From: Bradyrhizobium sp. CB1717 | GTDB taxonomy: Bacteria > Pseudomonadota > Alphaproteobacteria > Rhizobiales > Xanthobacteraceae | DNA: 64,000 nucleotides | Direction: 5' to 3' | Assembly: GCF_029714325.1 (NCBI RefSeq) | Contig: NZ_CP121666.1 | Coordinates: 5,580,001 to 5,644,000 of the forward strand | Shown here: positions 17,889 to 26,550 of the stretch, in pieces | How the letters are laid out: the number at the start of each line of letters is the position of its first letter | How positions within the stretch are numbered: the first letter of the stretch is position 1 | Program-made: the position numbers and the translations under genes | Notes under the pieces: generated by a model | Told to the model about the DNA's origin: nothing | The model's input: the letters and a program-made list of their open reading frames with translations, nothing else | Databases searched by the model: none

Positions 17889-17903
17889 GATGAGGGGATA
17901 GAG
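17889..17903. repeat. Inverted-repeat element, family C, right part
   Basis: GATGAGGGGATAGAG completes, after removal of the insertion sequence, the right arm of the repeat begun at 16646. It directly abuts the stop codon of the following minus-strand gene. Confidence 0.7.
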
Positions 17904-18482
17904 CTACTTTCCGAGCTCCCGGTTATCGACGTAGCGGATCGCGATCGGTCGGCCGGCCAGGGCACCACCGAGGCCGCTGGTGAATTTCAGCGGCAGACAG
18001 GCTTTCAACGATGAATTGATCGCGTCAAGATAAGTCGTGCGGGTGGCGGCCGGCACGCCCGCAGTCGCATATGTCAGGCGCGGCGGGCCGATCAGGGCGC
18101 CCGCCTTGTTGAAGCTGAAGCGCACCGCCATCTGCATGCCCGCCCGGGCATTGTCCGCCGGCGGCGACCAGCAGGTGCGCAGCTCGGCGAAGAGGTCGCC
18201 GATCGTGTCGAGATCGTGATCCGGCTTCTGGTATTTTGCGCGATCGGCCTCGGACGGCACGCTCTCGATCGTGAGCTGGAGGTTCTGGCCGTAGGGGTAG
18301 TCGATCTCGGGAATGCAGGGGCCGGGCTCGAGGGGACTGCAATAGGAGGGCGTGCAGGGCCGATAGTCGAGTACGCTGCACGGCTCGTGCGAAAACGGGA
18401 TCGGATTGATCTGGCGGCGCTGCGCATCGGCGGCCGCTGTTGATACTGCCAGCAGAAGGAAAACGAGGATGCCGCGCCACAT
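17904..18482 (-). CDS. Secreted hypothetical protein with TonB-C-like end
   Basis: A 192-residue exported protein. The signal peptide MWRGILVFLLLAVSTAAADA is followed by a Cys/Pro-rich segment (about residues 33-60, with four cysteines in PCSVLDYRPCTPSYCSPLEPGPC). A region then resembles the energy-transducer/TonB C-terminal fold (MAVRFSFNKAGALIGPPRLTYATAGV, then AINSSLKACLPLKFTSGLGGALAGRPIAIRYV). Similar proteins of unknown function occur in Bradyrhizobium. The IS110 element inserted only about 15 bases beyond its stop, leaving it intact. Confidence 0.75.
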   Translation of the reverse strand: MWRGILVFLLLAVSTAAADAQRRQINPIPFSHEPCSVLDYRPCTPSYCSPLEPGPCIPEIDYPYGQNLQLTIESVPSEADRAKYQKPDHDLDTIGDLFAELRTCWSPPADNARAGMQMAVRFSFNKAGALIGPPRLTYATAGVPAATRTTYLDAINSSLKACLPLKFTSGLGGALAGRPIAIRYVDNRELGK

Positions 18483-18568
18483 GGAGTGAGCTCACGATGC
18501 CATGAGAAGCAAGTGGCATTGTCCATGAACGCGTCAAGTCCGCGCGCGTTCACATGCTCGCGTTCGCC

Positions 18569-18680
18569 CCGCTGTCGTCGCCCGGCTTGACCGGGCGACC
18601 CAGTACACCGAGACGGTAGTGATTGAATCGATGAGCTGCGGCGTACTGGATGCCCCGGTCAAGCCGGGGCACGACAGCGG
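18569..18680. repeat. 112-bp inverted-repeat element, family D
   Basis: Starts CCGCTGTCGT and ends ACGACAGCGG. The inner arms CCCGGCTTGACCGGG and CCCCGGTCAAGCCGGGG are each palindromic and also pair with each other, closing with CCAGTAC / GTACTGG. It lies between prfC and the secreted hypothetical gene and has no coding potential. Confidence 0.8.
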
Positions 18681-18735
18681 AGGCTGGGTTGCGCAGCGGA
18701 GGATGTGGCTGCGCTGCGGAGAGCGCAGCGCCACC

Positions 18736-20358
18736 CTACCCCTTCTTCTTGACGTCCTTGACGTTGGTGAACTCGATGCCCTCGGCCCGTTCCCTTGTGT
18801 AGCCGAGATAGAACTCGTTCCTGGCGAGATACACGGGATCGCCGTCGACGTCGTCGGCGATGCTCGAGGTGTTGGCGGCAATAAAAGTGTCGAGCTTCTT
18901 GCGATCGTCCGACGAGACCCAGCGCGCCAGCTGGAATTCGCTGACCTCGAACTCGACCGGCAGCGAATATTCCGCTTCCAGGCGCGCCTTCAGCACGTCG
19001 AGCTGCAGCGCGCCGACGACGCCGACCAGCGCCGGGGCGCCGTCGCGCGGGCGGAACACCTGCACCACGCCCTCTTCCGACATCTGCTGCAGCGCTTCTT
19101 TCAGCTTCTTCGCCTTCATCGCGTCGGTGAGACGGACGCGGCGGACGATTTCCGGCGCAAAGCTGGGCACACCGACGAAGGTGAAATCCTCGCCTTCGGT
19201 CAGCGTGTCGCCGATGCGCAGCGTGCCGTGATTGGGAATGCCGACGACGTCGCCGGCGAAGGCCTCGTCCGCCACCGAACGGTCCTGCGCGAAGAAGAAT
19301 TGCGGGCTCGACAGCGGCATGCTCTTGCCGGTGCGCACCAGCTTGGCCTTCATGCCGCGGCTGAGCTTGCCCGAGCAGAGGCGCGCGAAGGCGATGCGGT
19401 CGCGGTGGTTCGGATCCATGTTGGCCTGGATCTTGAACACGAAGGCGCTCATGCGCGGATCGGTCGCCTCGACCTTGCGCTGGTCGCTCTCCTGCGCGCG
19501 TGGCTCAGGCGCGAACTTGCCGAGACCTTCAAGGAGGTCGCCAACGCCGAAATTGCGCAGCGCGCTGCCGAAATAGACCGGCGTCAGATGGCCTTCGCGG
19601 AAGGCGCCGAGCTCGAACGGTTTCGAGGCCTCGGTGACGAGCTCGAGCTCGTCCTTCACCGCGGACACGTCGAGGTTGGCGTTGAGCTTGGCGAGTTCGG
19701 CGATCTCGATCTGCTGTGCCGCGCCGGTCTTGGCGCCGCCGCCTTCGAGCAGACGCACGCCGCCATTGACGACATCATAGGTGCCGAGGAAGTCGCGGCC
19801 GCGGCCGACCGGCCAGGTCATCGGCGTGGTGTCGAGCGCCAGCGTCTTCTCGATCTCGTCGAGCAGCTCGAACACGTCCCGGCTCTCTCGGTCCATCTTG
19901 TTGATGAAGGTGATGATCGGGATGTCGCGCAGACGGCACACCTCGAACAGCTTTCGGGTGCGCGCCTCGATGCCCTTGGCGGCGTCGATCACCATCACGG
20001 CGGAATCGACCGCCGTCAGCGTGCGGTAGGTGTCTTCCGAAAAGTCCTCGTGGCCGGGCGTGTCCAGGAGGTTGAAGACCAGACCTTCGAACTCGAAGGT
20101 CATGACCGAGGTCACGACCGAGATGCCACGCTCGCGCTCGATCTTCATCCAGTCCGAACGCGTGTTGCGCCGCTCGCCCTTGGCCTTGACCTGACCGGCG
20201 AGGTTGATGGCGCCGCCGAACAGCAGCAGCTTCTCGGTCAGCGTGGTCTTGCCGGCGTCGGGGTGGGAGATGATCGCAAAGGTCCGCCGCCGCGCCACCT
20301 CGGTGGCAAGCGGGGAACGGGCCGGCGATTCGGCTGTGGTGGTGGCGATGTCGGACAT
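18736..20358 (-). CDS. prfC: Peptide chain release factor 3
   Basis: A translational GTPase that recycles release factors RF1/RF2 after termination. It has 540 residues, normal for RF3. The G domain has the P-loop ISHPDAGKTTLTEKLLLFGGAI (about residues 33-50), switch region RGISVVTSVM, DTPGHEDF and NKMDRE. Domain II and the RF3-specific C-terminal domain follow (LQLDVLKARLEAEYSLPVEFE). It is cytoplasmic, ribosome-bound, and the first gene leftwards of a divergent intergenic region that contains the guanidine riboswitch for gdx. Confidence 0.97.
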   Translation of the reverse strand: MSDIATTTAESPARSPLATEVARRRTFAIISHPDAGKTTLTEKLLLFGGAINLAGQVKAKGERRNTRSDWMKIERERGISVVTSVMTFEFEGLVFNLLDTPGHEDFSEDTYRTLTAVDSAVMVIDAAKGIEARTRKLFEVCRLRDIPIITFINKMDRESRDVFELLDEIEKTLALDTTPMTWPVGRGRDFLGTYDVVNGGVRLLEGGGAKTGAAQQIEIAELAKLNANLDVSAVKDELELVTEASKPFELGAFREGHLTPVYFGSALRNFGVGDLLEGLGKFAPEPRAQESDQRKVEATDPRMSAFVFKIQANMDPNHRDRIAFARLCSGKLSRGMKAKLVRTGKSMPLSSPQFFFAQDRSVADEAFAGDVVGIPNHGTLRIGDTLTEGEDFTFVGVPSFAPEIVRRVRLTDAMKAKKLKEALQQMSEEGVVQVFRPRDGAPALVGVVGALQLDVLKARLEAEYSLPVEFEVSEFQLARWVSSDDRKKLDTFIAANTSSIADDVDGDPVYLARNEFYLGYTRERAEGIEFTNVKDVKKKG

Positions 20359-20442
20359 GGCGGGAGCGTTTGGCAGGGAAAATGGGCCTGATCAAGCCTC
20401 ATTTGGTGATTGCAGAGCCCTCTGGCCAGCCCCATATCGGCC

Positions 20443-20514
20443 GATGGGAGGGACGGCCCTCCTATCCCACCAGCATATCAGCCGCGGGGACGACCCTGCC
20501 GTGAATGGAGGGTC
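20443..20514 (+). promoter_or_regulatory. Guanidine-II (mini-ykkC) riboswitch
   Basis: Two short hairpins with the diagnostic ACGR loops. Hairpin 1 (20443-20466) has a stem GATGGGAGGG with CCCTCCTATC and loop ACGG; hairpin 2 (20484-20499) has a stem GCGGGG with CCCTGC and loop ACGA. Just downstream, AGGGTC (20509-20514), which contains the Shine-Dalgarno of gdx, can pair with GACCCT (20492-20497) of hairpin 2. Ligand binding would therefore favour hairpin 2 and free the ribosome-binding site: a translational on-switch. The downstream gene is the expected guanidinium exporter. Confidence 0.9.
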
Positions 20515-20517
20515 GTC

Positions 20518-20832
20518 ATGGCCTGGAGCATCCTGTTCGTCGCCGGTCTTCTCGAGATTACCTGGGCGATCGGGCTGAAATACACCGAGGGTTTCAGCAA
20601 GCTTGTTCCCTCCGTCATCACGCTCGCGGCGATGGCGGGCAGCGTCATCCTGCTCGGGTTCGCGCTCAAATCGCTGCCCGTCGGGACCGCCTATGCGGTC
20701 TGGACCGGGATCGGCGCGGTCGGCACCGCAACGCTCGGCATCGTCCTGTTCGGCGAGCCGGCCACGGCCTTTCGCCTGGCCAGCATCGGACTGATCGTCG
20801 CCGGCATCGTCGGGCTGAAGCTCGTCACCTGA
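20518..20832 (+). CDS. gdx: Guanidinium exporter Gdx (SugE subfamily of SMR)
   Basis: A 104-residue small multidrug resistance protein with four membrane helices. The conserved glutamate of helix 1 is E13 in [20 protein letters not shown]; the Gdx/SugE hallmarks are [20 protein letters not shown] in helix 3-4 and [12 protein letters not shown]. The family exports guanidinium in exchange for protons as an antiparallel dimer. ATG 20518 follows GGAGGG by five bases and a guanidine-II riboswitch just upstream confirms the substrate. It converges with pit: the stops overlap by 8 bases. Confidence 0.95.
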   Translation: MAWSILFVAGLLEITWAIGLKYTEGFSKLVPSVITLAAMAGSVILLGFALKSLPVGTAYAVWTGIGAVGTATLGIVLFGEPATAFRLASIGLIVAGIVGLKLVT

Positions 20833-21832
20833 CGAAGATCTGGACCGCCCACCAGGTCAGCGCGGCGACGATCGCCGAGGCCGGGATCGTGATCACCCAG
20901 GCATAGACGATCGAGCTTGCGACGTTCCAGCGCACCGCCGAGACGCGGCGGGCCGCGCCGACGCCGACGATGGCGCCGGTGATGGTGTGGGTGGTCGAGA
21001 CGGGAACCCCCAGGAAGGTCGCCATGAACAGGGTCGCCGCGCCGCCCGTTTCGGCGCAAAAACCCTGCATCGGCGTCAGCTTGGTGATGCGCAGGCCCAT
21101 GGTGCGGACGATGCGCCAGCCGCCCATCAGCGTGCCCAGCGCCATCGCCGCCTGGCAGGACAGCACCACCCAGAACGGCACCGAGAACTCGCTGCCGAGA
21201 TGGCCCTGCGAATAGAGCAGCACGGCGATGATGCCCATGGTCTTCTGCGCGTCGTTGCCGCCATGGCCGAGCGAATAGAGCGAGGCGGAGGCGAATTGCA
21301 GGATGCGGAAGGCGCGGTCGACCGCGAACGGCGTCGAGCGCACCGAGGCCCAGGACACGATCGCAACCAGCATCATCGCGAGCAGGAAGCCGACCAGCGG
21401 CGACAGCACGATCGCCAGCACCGTCTTGGACAATCCGCTCCACACCGCCGCCGAAATCCCCGCCTTCGCCATGCCGCCGCCGACGAGGCCGCCGATCAGC
21501 GCGTGCGAGGACGAGGAGGGAATACCGAGCGCCCAGGTCACGAGGTTCCAGACGATGGCGCCGACCAGGGCCGCGAAGATCACCTGGGCATCGACGATCG
21601 AGGGATCGATGATGCCGGTGCCGATGGTCTGGGCGACGTGCAGGCCGAACACCATGAAGGCGACGAAATTGAAGAACGCGGCCCAGAACACAGCGAATTG
21701 CGGCCGCAACACGCGGGTCGACACGATGGTCGCGATCGAATTGGCGGCGTCGTGCAGGCCGTTCAGGAAGTCGAACAGCAGCGCGACGGCGATCAGTCCG
21801 ACCAGGACGGGAACACCCAACGCAGCATCCAC
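20825..21832 (-). CDS. pit: Low-affinity inorganic phosphate transporter (Pit family)
   Basis: A 335-residue inner-membrane phosphate/cation symporter with about 10 helices and the internal PHO4 repeat. The repeats are marked by [23 protein letters not shown] near the N terminus and [18 protein letters not shown] in the middle; the paired motifs [19 protein letters not shown] and [19 protein letters not shown] are also present. It follows the DUF47 gene by 14 bases, a conserved pair known in Sinorhizobium as orfA-pit. A Pho box upstream of the pair suggests control by PhoB. It overlaps the end of gdx tail-to-tail. Confidence 0.95.
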   Translation of the reverse strand: MDAALGVPVLVGLIAVALLFDFLNGLHDAANSIATIVSTRVLRPQFAVFWAAFFNFVAFMVFGLHVAQTIGTGIIDPSIVDAQVIFAALVGAIVWNLVTWALGIPSSSSHALIGGLVGGGMAKAGISAAVWSGLSKTVLAIVLSPLVGFLLAMMLVAIVSWASVRSTPFAVDRAFRILQFASASLYSLGHGGNDAQKTMGIIAVLLYSQGHLGSEFSVPFWVVLSCQAAMALGTLMGGWRIVRTMGLRITKLTPMQGFCAETGGAATLFMATFLGVPVSTTHTITGAIVGVGAARRVSAVRWNVASSIVYAWVITIPASAIVAALTWWAVQIFVR

Positions 21833-21846
21833 GGCGAGGCCCTGCC

Positions 21847-22491
21847 CTACACTTGCTCGATGACGATGCTGTTGATCTCGTTCGCGACGTCGTCGAATCG
21901 ATCGGCCACTTTTTCAAGATGGTCGTAGATCTCGACGCCGACGATGAAGTCCATCGCATTGCCGTCGCGATGCTTGAGGAACAGCTCCTTCAGCCCGATA
22001 TCGTGGAGATCGTCGACCCGCCCCTCCAGCTTGCCCAGCTCCTCCGTGATCGCAGTCAGCATGGCGACGTTCGGACCGATCGACTGCATCAGCGGCAGCG
22101 CGCGGCCGACCAGATTGGCGCATTCGATCAAAAGCCCTCCGATCTCCCGCATCGGCGGCTCGAAGGCGCGGACCTCGAACAGCATCACGGCCTTGGCGGT
22201 CTGCTGCATCTGGTCGATGGCATCGTCCATCGAGGTGATGAGGTTCTTGATGTCGCCGCGGTCGAACGGGGTGATGAAGGTGCGGCGCACCGCCGTCAGC
22301 ACCTCGCGGGTGATATTGTCGGCATCGTTCTCGAACTGATTGACGCGCTGGCAATAGACCGGCGTCTCCTCGCCCCCATTGAGCATGCCCTGAAGCGCGA
22401 TCGCGCCCTGGATCACGGTCTGGGCATGGCGGTCGAACAGGTCGAAGAACCGTTCTTCCTTGGGCAGGAACGCGCGAAACCATCGCATCAT
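21847..22491 (-). CDS. DUF47 (PhoU-like) phosphate transport accessory protein
   Basis: A 214-residue, all-helical cytoplasmic protein of the DUF47/PhoU-like family that accompanies Pit transporters and probably tunes their activity. Typical segments are RFFDLFDRHAQTVIQGAIALQGML, FENDADNITREVLTAVRRTFITPFDRGDIKNLITSMDDAIDQMQ with the acidic metal-binding pattern E/DxxxD, and EIYDHLEKVADRFDDVANEINSIV at the C terminus. Either of two adjacent ATGs (22491 or 22488) may start it. It is the first gene of the DUF47-pit operon, with a Pho box 40-58 bases upstream. Confidence 0.93.
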   Translation of the reverse strand: MMRWFRAFLPKEERFFDLFDRHAQTVIQGAIALQGMLNGGEETPVYCQRVNQFENDADNITREVLTAVRRTFITPFDRGDIKNLITSMDDAIDQMQQTAKAVMLFEVRAFEPPMREIGGLLIECANLVGRALPLMQSIGPNVAMLTAITEELGKLEGRVDDLHDIGLKELFLKHRDGNAMDFIVGVEIYDHLEKVADRFDDVANEINSIVIEQV

Positions 22492-22531
22492 GGGAGAGAC
22501 TACCGGTTGGAAATGGCCCGGCCCGGATGGG

Positions 22532-22549
22532 CCGTCACAAAACTGTCAT
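22532..22549 (+). promoter_or_regulatory. Pho box (PhoB binding site) upstream of DUF47-pit
   Basis: CCGTCAC-AAAA-CTGTCAT: two 7-base half sites spaced by four A residues, the direct-repeat layout of PhoB sites (second half perfect, first half differs at one or two bases). It points away from the DUF47-pit operon, whose start codon is 41 bases off. In Sinorhizobium meliloti PhoB represses orfA-pit at low phosphate; a similar repressing site is the favoured reading (inference). Confidence 0.65.
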
Positions 22550-22645
22550 AGACCATTTTCGATCCGCGCGCGTGCCACCTCACGCCCGCGGAGCCGATCA
22601 TCCACCGCTTTCAAGAAACAGATAATATTCCGTAAAATCAATTAC

Positions 22646-23614
22646 TTAGAGCGACCTTCGGAAGTAATGCGCGATTTCACCGATGACGCCGCGGCGGAAG
22701 GTGAGAACGCAGATCACGAAGATCGAGCCCTGGATCACCGTCACCCACTGGCCGAAGCTCGCCAGATATTGCTGCATGGCGATGATGACGAAGGCGCCGA
22801 CCACGGGGCCGAAGATGGTGCCGAGCCCGCCGACCAGCGTCATCAGCACGACCTCGCCCGACATCGACCAATGCACGTCGGTGAGCGAGGCATTTTGCGC
22901 CACGAACACCTTCAGCGAACCGGCAAAGCCGGCCAGCGTTCCGGACAGGACGAAGGCCAGAAACTTGTACTGGTCGGTCCGGTAGCCCAGCGATATGGCG
23001 CGCTGCTCGTTCTCGCGGATCGACTTCAGGACCTCACCGAACGGCGAATTGATGATGCGGAAGATCAGCAAAAAGCCGGCGAGGAAGCCGACCAGCACGA
23101 CGTAATACAGAACCGTCGGCTTGGACAGATCGAGGACTCCGAACATGTGTCCCTGCGGAATGCCCTGGATGCCGTCCTCACCATGGGTGAACGGGGCCTG
23201 GAGGTAGATGAAGTACAGCAGCTGCGACAGCGCCAGCGTGATCATCGAGAAATAGATGCCCTGGCGGCGGATCGAGATGTAGCCGGTCACGATCGAGAGC
23301 GCGAAAGCCGCGGCGACGCCGACGAGGATGCCGAGCTCCGGCGGCAGCCCCCACACTTTCAGCGCATGCGCGCTGCAGTAGCCGGCGGTCCCCAGGAACA
23401 TCGCGTGGCCGAACGACAACAGGCCGCCATAGCCGATCAGAAGATTGAAGGCGCAGGCGAGCAGCGCAAAGCACAGCGCCTGCATCACGAAGAACGGATA
23501 GACCCCGGTGAATGGCACCGCCGCCAGCAGCAGCGCCATCACCACGAACGCGATCATCTCGTCGCGCATCGCACGCGGGGTCGCACGCAGCGTATCGTCC
23601 GTCAGGGTTGTCAT
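22646..23614 (-). CDS. livM: Branched-chain amino-acid ABC transporter permease LivM
   Basis: A 322-residue inner-membrane permease with about 9-10 helices. The family signature is YGGLLSFGHAMFLGTAGYCSA, and in the cytoplasmic coupling region IRENEQRAISLGYRTDQYKFLAFVLSGTLAGFAGSL. It partners LivH and the ATPases LivG and LivF. The start ATG at 23614 lies one base after the livH stop, so translation is coupled. Order on the minus strand is livG-livF-SBP-livH-livM, and livM is last. Confidence 0.93.
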   Translation of the reverse strand: MTTLTDDTLRATPRAMRDEMIAFVVMALLLAAVPFTGVYPFFVMQALCFALLACAFNLLIGYGGLLSFGHAMFLGTAGYCSAHALKVWGLPPELGILVGVAAAFALSIVTGYISIRRQGIYFSMITLALSQLLYFIYLQAPFTHGEDGIQGIPQGHMFGVLDLSKPTVLYYVVLVGFLAGFLLIFRIINSPFGEVLKSIRENEQRAISLGYRTDQYKFLAFVLSGTLAGFAGSLKVFVAQNASLTDVHWSMSGEVVLMTLVGGLGTIFGPVVGAFVIIAMQQYLASFGQWVTVIQGSIFVICVLTFRRGVIGEIAHYFRRSL

Positions 23615-23615
23615 A

Positions 23616-24479
23616 TCAGGCCGCCCTTCCCGTCAATCCCGTCGGCTTCACCAGCAGCACCAGCACCATCAGCACGAACACGACGGTGTTGGAGGCCTCG
23701 GGGTAGAAATACTTGGTCAGGCCCTCGATCACACCAAGCGCGAAGCCGGTGATGATGGAGCCCATGATCGATCCCATGCCGCCGATCACCACCACGGCGA
23801 ACACGACGATGATGAGGTCGGCGCCCATCAGCGGGCGCACCTGGTTGATCGGCGCCGAGAGCACGCCGGCGAGCGCGGCAAGGCCGACGCCGAGACCGTA
23901 GGTCAGCGTGATCATGCGCGGCACGTTGATGCCGAAGGCGCGGACCAGCGTCGGATTTTCGGTCGCGGCGCGCAGGTAAGCGCCGAGTTGCGTCTTCTCG
24001 ATCAGGAACCAGGTGGCAAGACACACGACCAGAGAGAACACGACGACCCAGCCGCGATAGATCGGCAGGAACATGAAGCCGAGATTCATGCCGCCCCTGA
24101 GCTGATCCGGAATGGCGTAAGGCAGGCCCGAGGAGCCGAAATAGTTCTGGAACACGCCCTGCACGATCAGCGCGATGCCGAAGGTCAAGAGCAGGCCGTA
24201 GAGATGGTCGAGCCCGGTGAGCCATTGCAGCATGGTCCGCTCCAGGATCATGCCGAAGATGCCGACGATGATCGGCGCCAGCAGCAACGCCCACCAGTAA
24301 TTGATGCCGCCGAGGTTCAGCAGGAAATAGGCGACGAAGGCGCCCATCATGTAGAGCGCGCCATGGGCGAAGTTGATGATGTTGAGCATGCCGAAGATCA
24401 CGGCAAGCCCGAGACTGAGCAGCGCGTAGAACGAGCCGTTGATCAGTCCCACCAGTAGCTGTGCGTAGAGAGCCTGCAT
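23616..24479 (-). CDS. livH: Branched-chain amino-acid ABC transporter permease LivH
   Basis: A 287-residue inner-membrane permease with about eight helices. Characteristic segments are LVGLINGSFYALLSLGLAVIFGMLNIINFAHGALYMMGAF at the N terminus and the coupling loop RAATENPTLVRAFGINVPRMITLTYGLGVGLAALAGVL. It forms the translocation channel with LivM. It follows the binding-protein gene across 67 bases containing a strong hairpin, so its expression is probably lower than that of the binding protein. Confidence 0.94.
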   Translation of the reverse strand: MQALYAQLLVGLINGSFYALLSLGLAVIFGMLNIINFAHGALYMMGAFVAYFLLNLGGINYWWALLLAPIIVGIFGMILERTMLQWLTGLDHLYGLLLTFGIALIVQGVFQNYFGSSGLPYAIPDQLRGGMNLGFMFLPIYRGWVVVFSLVVCLATWFLIEKTQLGAYLRAATENPTLVRAFGINVPRMITLTYGLGVGLAALAGVLSAPINQVRPLMGADLIIVVFAVVVIGGMGSIMGSIITGFALGVIEGLTKYFYPEASNTVVFVLMVLVLLVKPTGLTGRAA

Positions 24480-24507
24480 CGGGATTAGCTTCCGCCACCA
24501 AAATGAA

Positions 24508-24539
24508 GGCCCGCCGGCGGCACGACCGCCCGGCGGGCC
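24508..24539 (-). terminator. Stem-loop between binding-protein gene and livH
   Basis: GGCCCGCCGGGCGG and CCGCCGGCGGGCC form a very stable stem (minus strand) eight bases after the binding-protein stop, followed by TTCATTTT. It probably acts as a partial terminator or an RNA end protector giving more binding protein than permease, a common arrangement in such operons (inference). Confidence 0.7.
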
Positions 24540-24546
24540 ACGAGAG

Positions 24547-25764
24547 TTATTTCTTCACCAGCGGACAGACGCTCTCGGAGAGCGGCCGGAACGCCTGGTC
24601 AGCGGGGACGGTGCCCACCAGCTTGTAGTAGTCCCACGGCCCCTTCGATTCCGAGGGCTTCTTGACCTCGAACAGGTAGGCCGGGTGAATCTTGCGGCCA
24701 TCGACCCGGATACTGCCCTGACCGAACAGCGGATCGTCGGTCGGCATCGACTTCATCTTCTCGACCGCCTTGGCGCCGTCATGCGGATTGCCGCCCATCG
24801 CCTCGAGCGCCTTGAAGTAATGGATCAAGCCCGAATAGACGCCGGCCTGCACCATCGAAGGCATCGCCTTGTTCTTCATGCGCTCCGAAAAGCGCTTGGA
24901 GAAGGCCCGCGTTCCGTCGTTGAGATCCCAATAGAAGGTTTCGGTGAAATTGAGCCCCTGCGCCACGTTCAAGCCGAGCGAGTGAACGTCGGTGATGAAC
25001 AACAGCAACCCCGCAAGCTTCTGCCCGCCGGCAACGATGCCGAACTCGGCGGCCTGCTTGATCGAATTGGTGGTATCGCCGCCGGCATTGGCAAGACCGA
25101 CGATCTTCGCCTTCGAGGCCTGTGCCTGCAAAAGGAACGAGGAGAAGTCCGAGGAATTGAGTGGATGCTTGACGCTGCCGAGCACCTTGCCGCCCGCCTT
25201 TTGCACCACCGCCGCGGTGTCGCGCTCCAGCGCCGCGCCGAACGCATAGTCCGCCGTCAGGAAGAACCAGGAATCGCCGCCAGCCTTCACCAGCGCCTGA
25301 CCGGTGCTGTTGGCCAGCATGTAGGTGTCATAGACCCAATGGATCGTGTTCGGCGAACATTGGGCGTTGGTGAGATCCGACGTCGCCGCACCCGTGTCGA
25401 TCAGGATCGAATTCTTCTCCTTGACGACATTGTTGACCGCGAGCGCGACACCGGAGTTCAGCACATCCATGAAGATGTCGACCTTCTCGACGTCGATCCA
25501 TTGGCGCGCGATGGTGGTGGCGATATCGGGCTTGTTCTGATGATCGGCGGAGATCAAGTCGATCTTCCAGCCCTTGGCGGCAAGCCCGGAATCCTCGATC
25601 GCCATCTGGGCAGCCAGCGTGGAGCCCGCGCCACCGAGGTCGGAATAGAGACCGGAATTATCGGTCAGCACGCCGATCTTGACGGTCTTGTCCTGTGCCG
25701 ACGCGCCGCTTGCGACGAATCCCAACGCCATGCCGAGAAGAAGTGCAGAAAAATGCTGTTTCAT
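24547..25764 (-). CDS. ABC transporter substrate-binding protein (branched-chain amino-acid type)
   Basis: A 405-residue periplasmic protein of the Peripla_BP_6 class. The signal peptide MKQHFSALLLGMALGFVASGASA is cleaved before QDKTVKIGVLTDNSGLYSDLGGAG. It is closely similar along its whole length to the orphan binding protein at 8814-10040. It is third in the liv operon between livF and livH and is the ligand receptor of this transporter. Some relatives bind branched-chain amino acids, others aromatic acids or urea; the true ligand is not known. Confidence 0.93.
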   Translation of the reverse strand: MKQHFSALLLGMALGFVASGASAQDKTVKIGVLTDNSGLYSDLGGAGSTLAAQMAIEDSGLAAKGWKIDLISADHQNKPDIATTIARQWIDVEKVDIFMDVLNSGVALAVNNVVKEKNSILIDTGAATSDLTNAQCSPNTIHWVYDTYMLANSTGQALVKAGGDSWFFLTADYAFGAALERDTAAVVQKAGGKVLGSVKHPLNSSDFSSFLLQAQASKAKIVGLANAGGDTTNSIKQAAEFGIVAGGQKLAGLLLFITDVHSLGLNVAQGLNFTETFYWDLNDGTRAFSKRFSERMKNKAMPSMVQAGVYSGLIHYFKALEAMGGNPHDGAKAVEKMKSMPTDDPLFGQGSIRVDGRKIHPAYLFEVKKPSESKGPWDYYKLVGTVPADQAFRPLSESVCPLVKK

Positions 25765-25803
25765 ATTCCCTCCGGGAAATCCTCTATTGAATGACTCGGG
25801 GCG

Positions 25804-26550
25804 TCAGACGCCGAGATAAGTATGCAGTTTGTCCATATTCGCAGACAGTTCTGAGTTCGCAAAACCGTCGATCACCTTGCCGTGCTCGACGATGTAGTAG
25901 CGATCGGCGACGGTGGATGCGAAGCGGAAGTTCTGCTCGACGAGGAGGATCGTAAAGCCCTCCTTCTTGAGCCGCGCAATAGTATGGCCGATCTGCTGGA
26001 TGATGACGGGCGCGAGGCCCTCGGTCGGCTCGTCCAGCATCAGGAAGCTCGCGCCGGTGCGCAGGATGCGTGCGATCGCCAGCATCTGCTGCTCGCCGCC
26101 GGACAGCTTCGTGCCCTGGCTGCTCAGCCGTTCTTTCAGGTTCGGAAACAGATCGAAGATCTGCTCCAGCGGCAGTCCGCCTTCGCGCACCACCGGCGGC
26201 AGCATCAGATTCTCGCGGACGTCGAGGCTGGCGAATATCCCCCGCTCTTCCGGGCAGAACGCGATGCCCATCCGCGCGATCCTGTCGGAGGTGGCGCGAA
26301 TGATCTCCTGGTTGTTGAACTTCACCGACCCGGCACGCTTGCCGATGATGCCCATGATCGACTTCAGCGTGGTGGTCTTGCCGGCGCCGTTACGCCCGAG
26401 CAGGGTGACGACCTCACCCGCATTCACGTCGAAGTTGATCCCGTGCAGGATGTGGGACTCGCCGTACCATGCTTCCAGGTTGCGAACCTGAAGGATGTTT
26501 CCGCCGGTCGCAGTCCTTGCCGGAGCCTCGGCGATCGCAGTGTCAGGCAT
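25804..26550 (-). CDS. livF: ABC transporter ATP-binding protein LivF
   Basis: A 248-residue cytoplasmic ATPase subunit. Walker A is LLGRNGAGKTTTLKS, the signature motif LSGGEQQMLAIARIL, Walker B FLMLDEPTEGLAP and the switch histidine region ILLVEQNFRFA. The sequence YGESHILHGINFDVNAGEVVTLLGRNG is LivF-like. ATG 26550 (MPDTAIAEAP) is preferred; it overlaps the livG stop by 8 bases. A longer start at 26619 would lie inside livG. Confidence 0.93.
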   Translation of the reverse strand: MPDTAIAEAPARTATGGNILQVRNLEAWYGESHILHGINFDVNAGEVVTLLGRNGAGKTTTLKSIMGIIGKRAGSVKFNNQEIIRATSDRIARMGIAFCPEERGIFASLDVRENLMLPPVVREGGLPLEQIFDLFPNLKERLSSQGTKLSGGEQQMLAIARILRTGASFLMLDEPTEGLAPVIIQQIGHTIARLKKEGFTILLVEQNFRFASTVADRYYIVEHGKVIDGFANSELSANMDKLHTYLGV

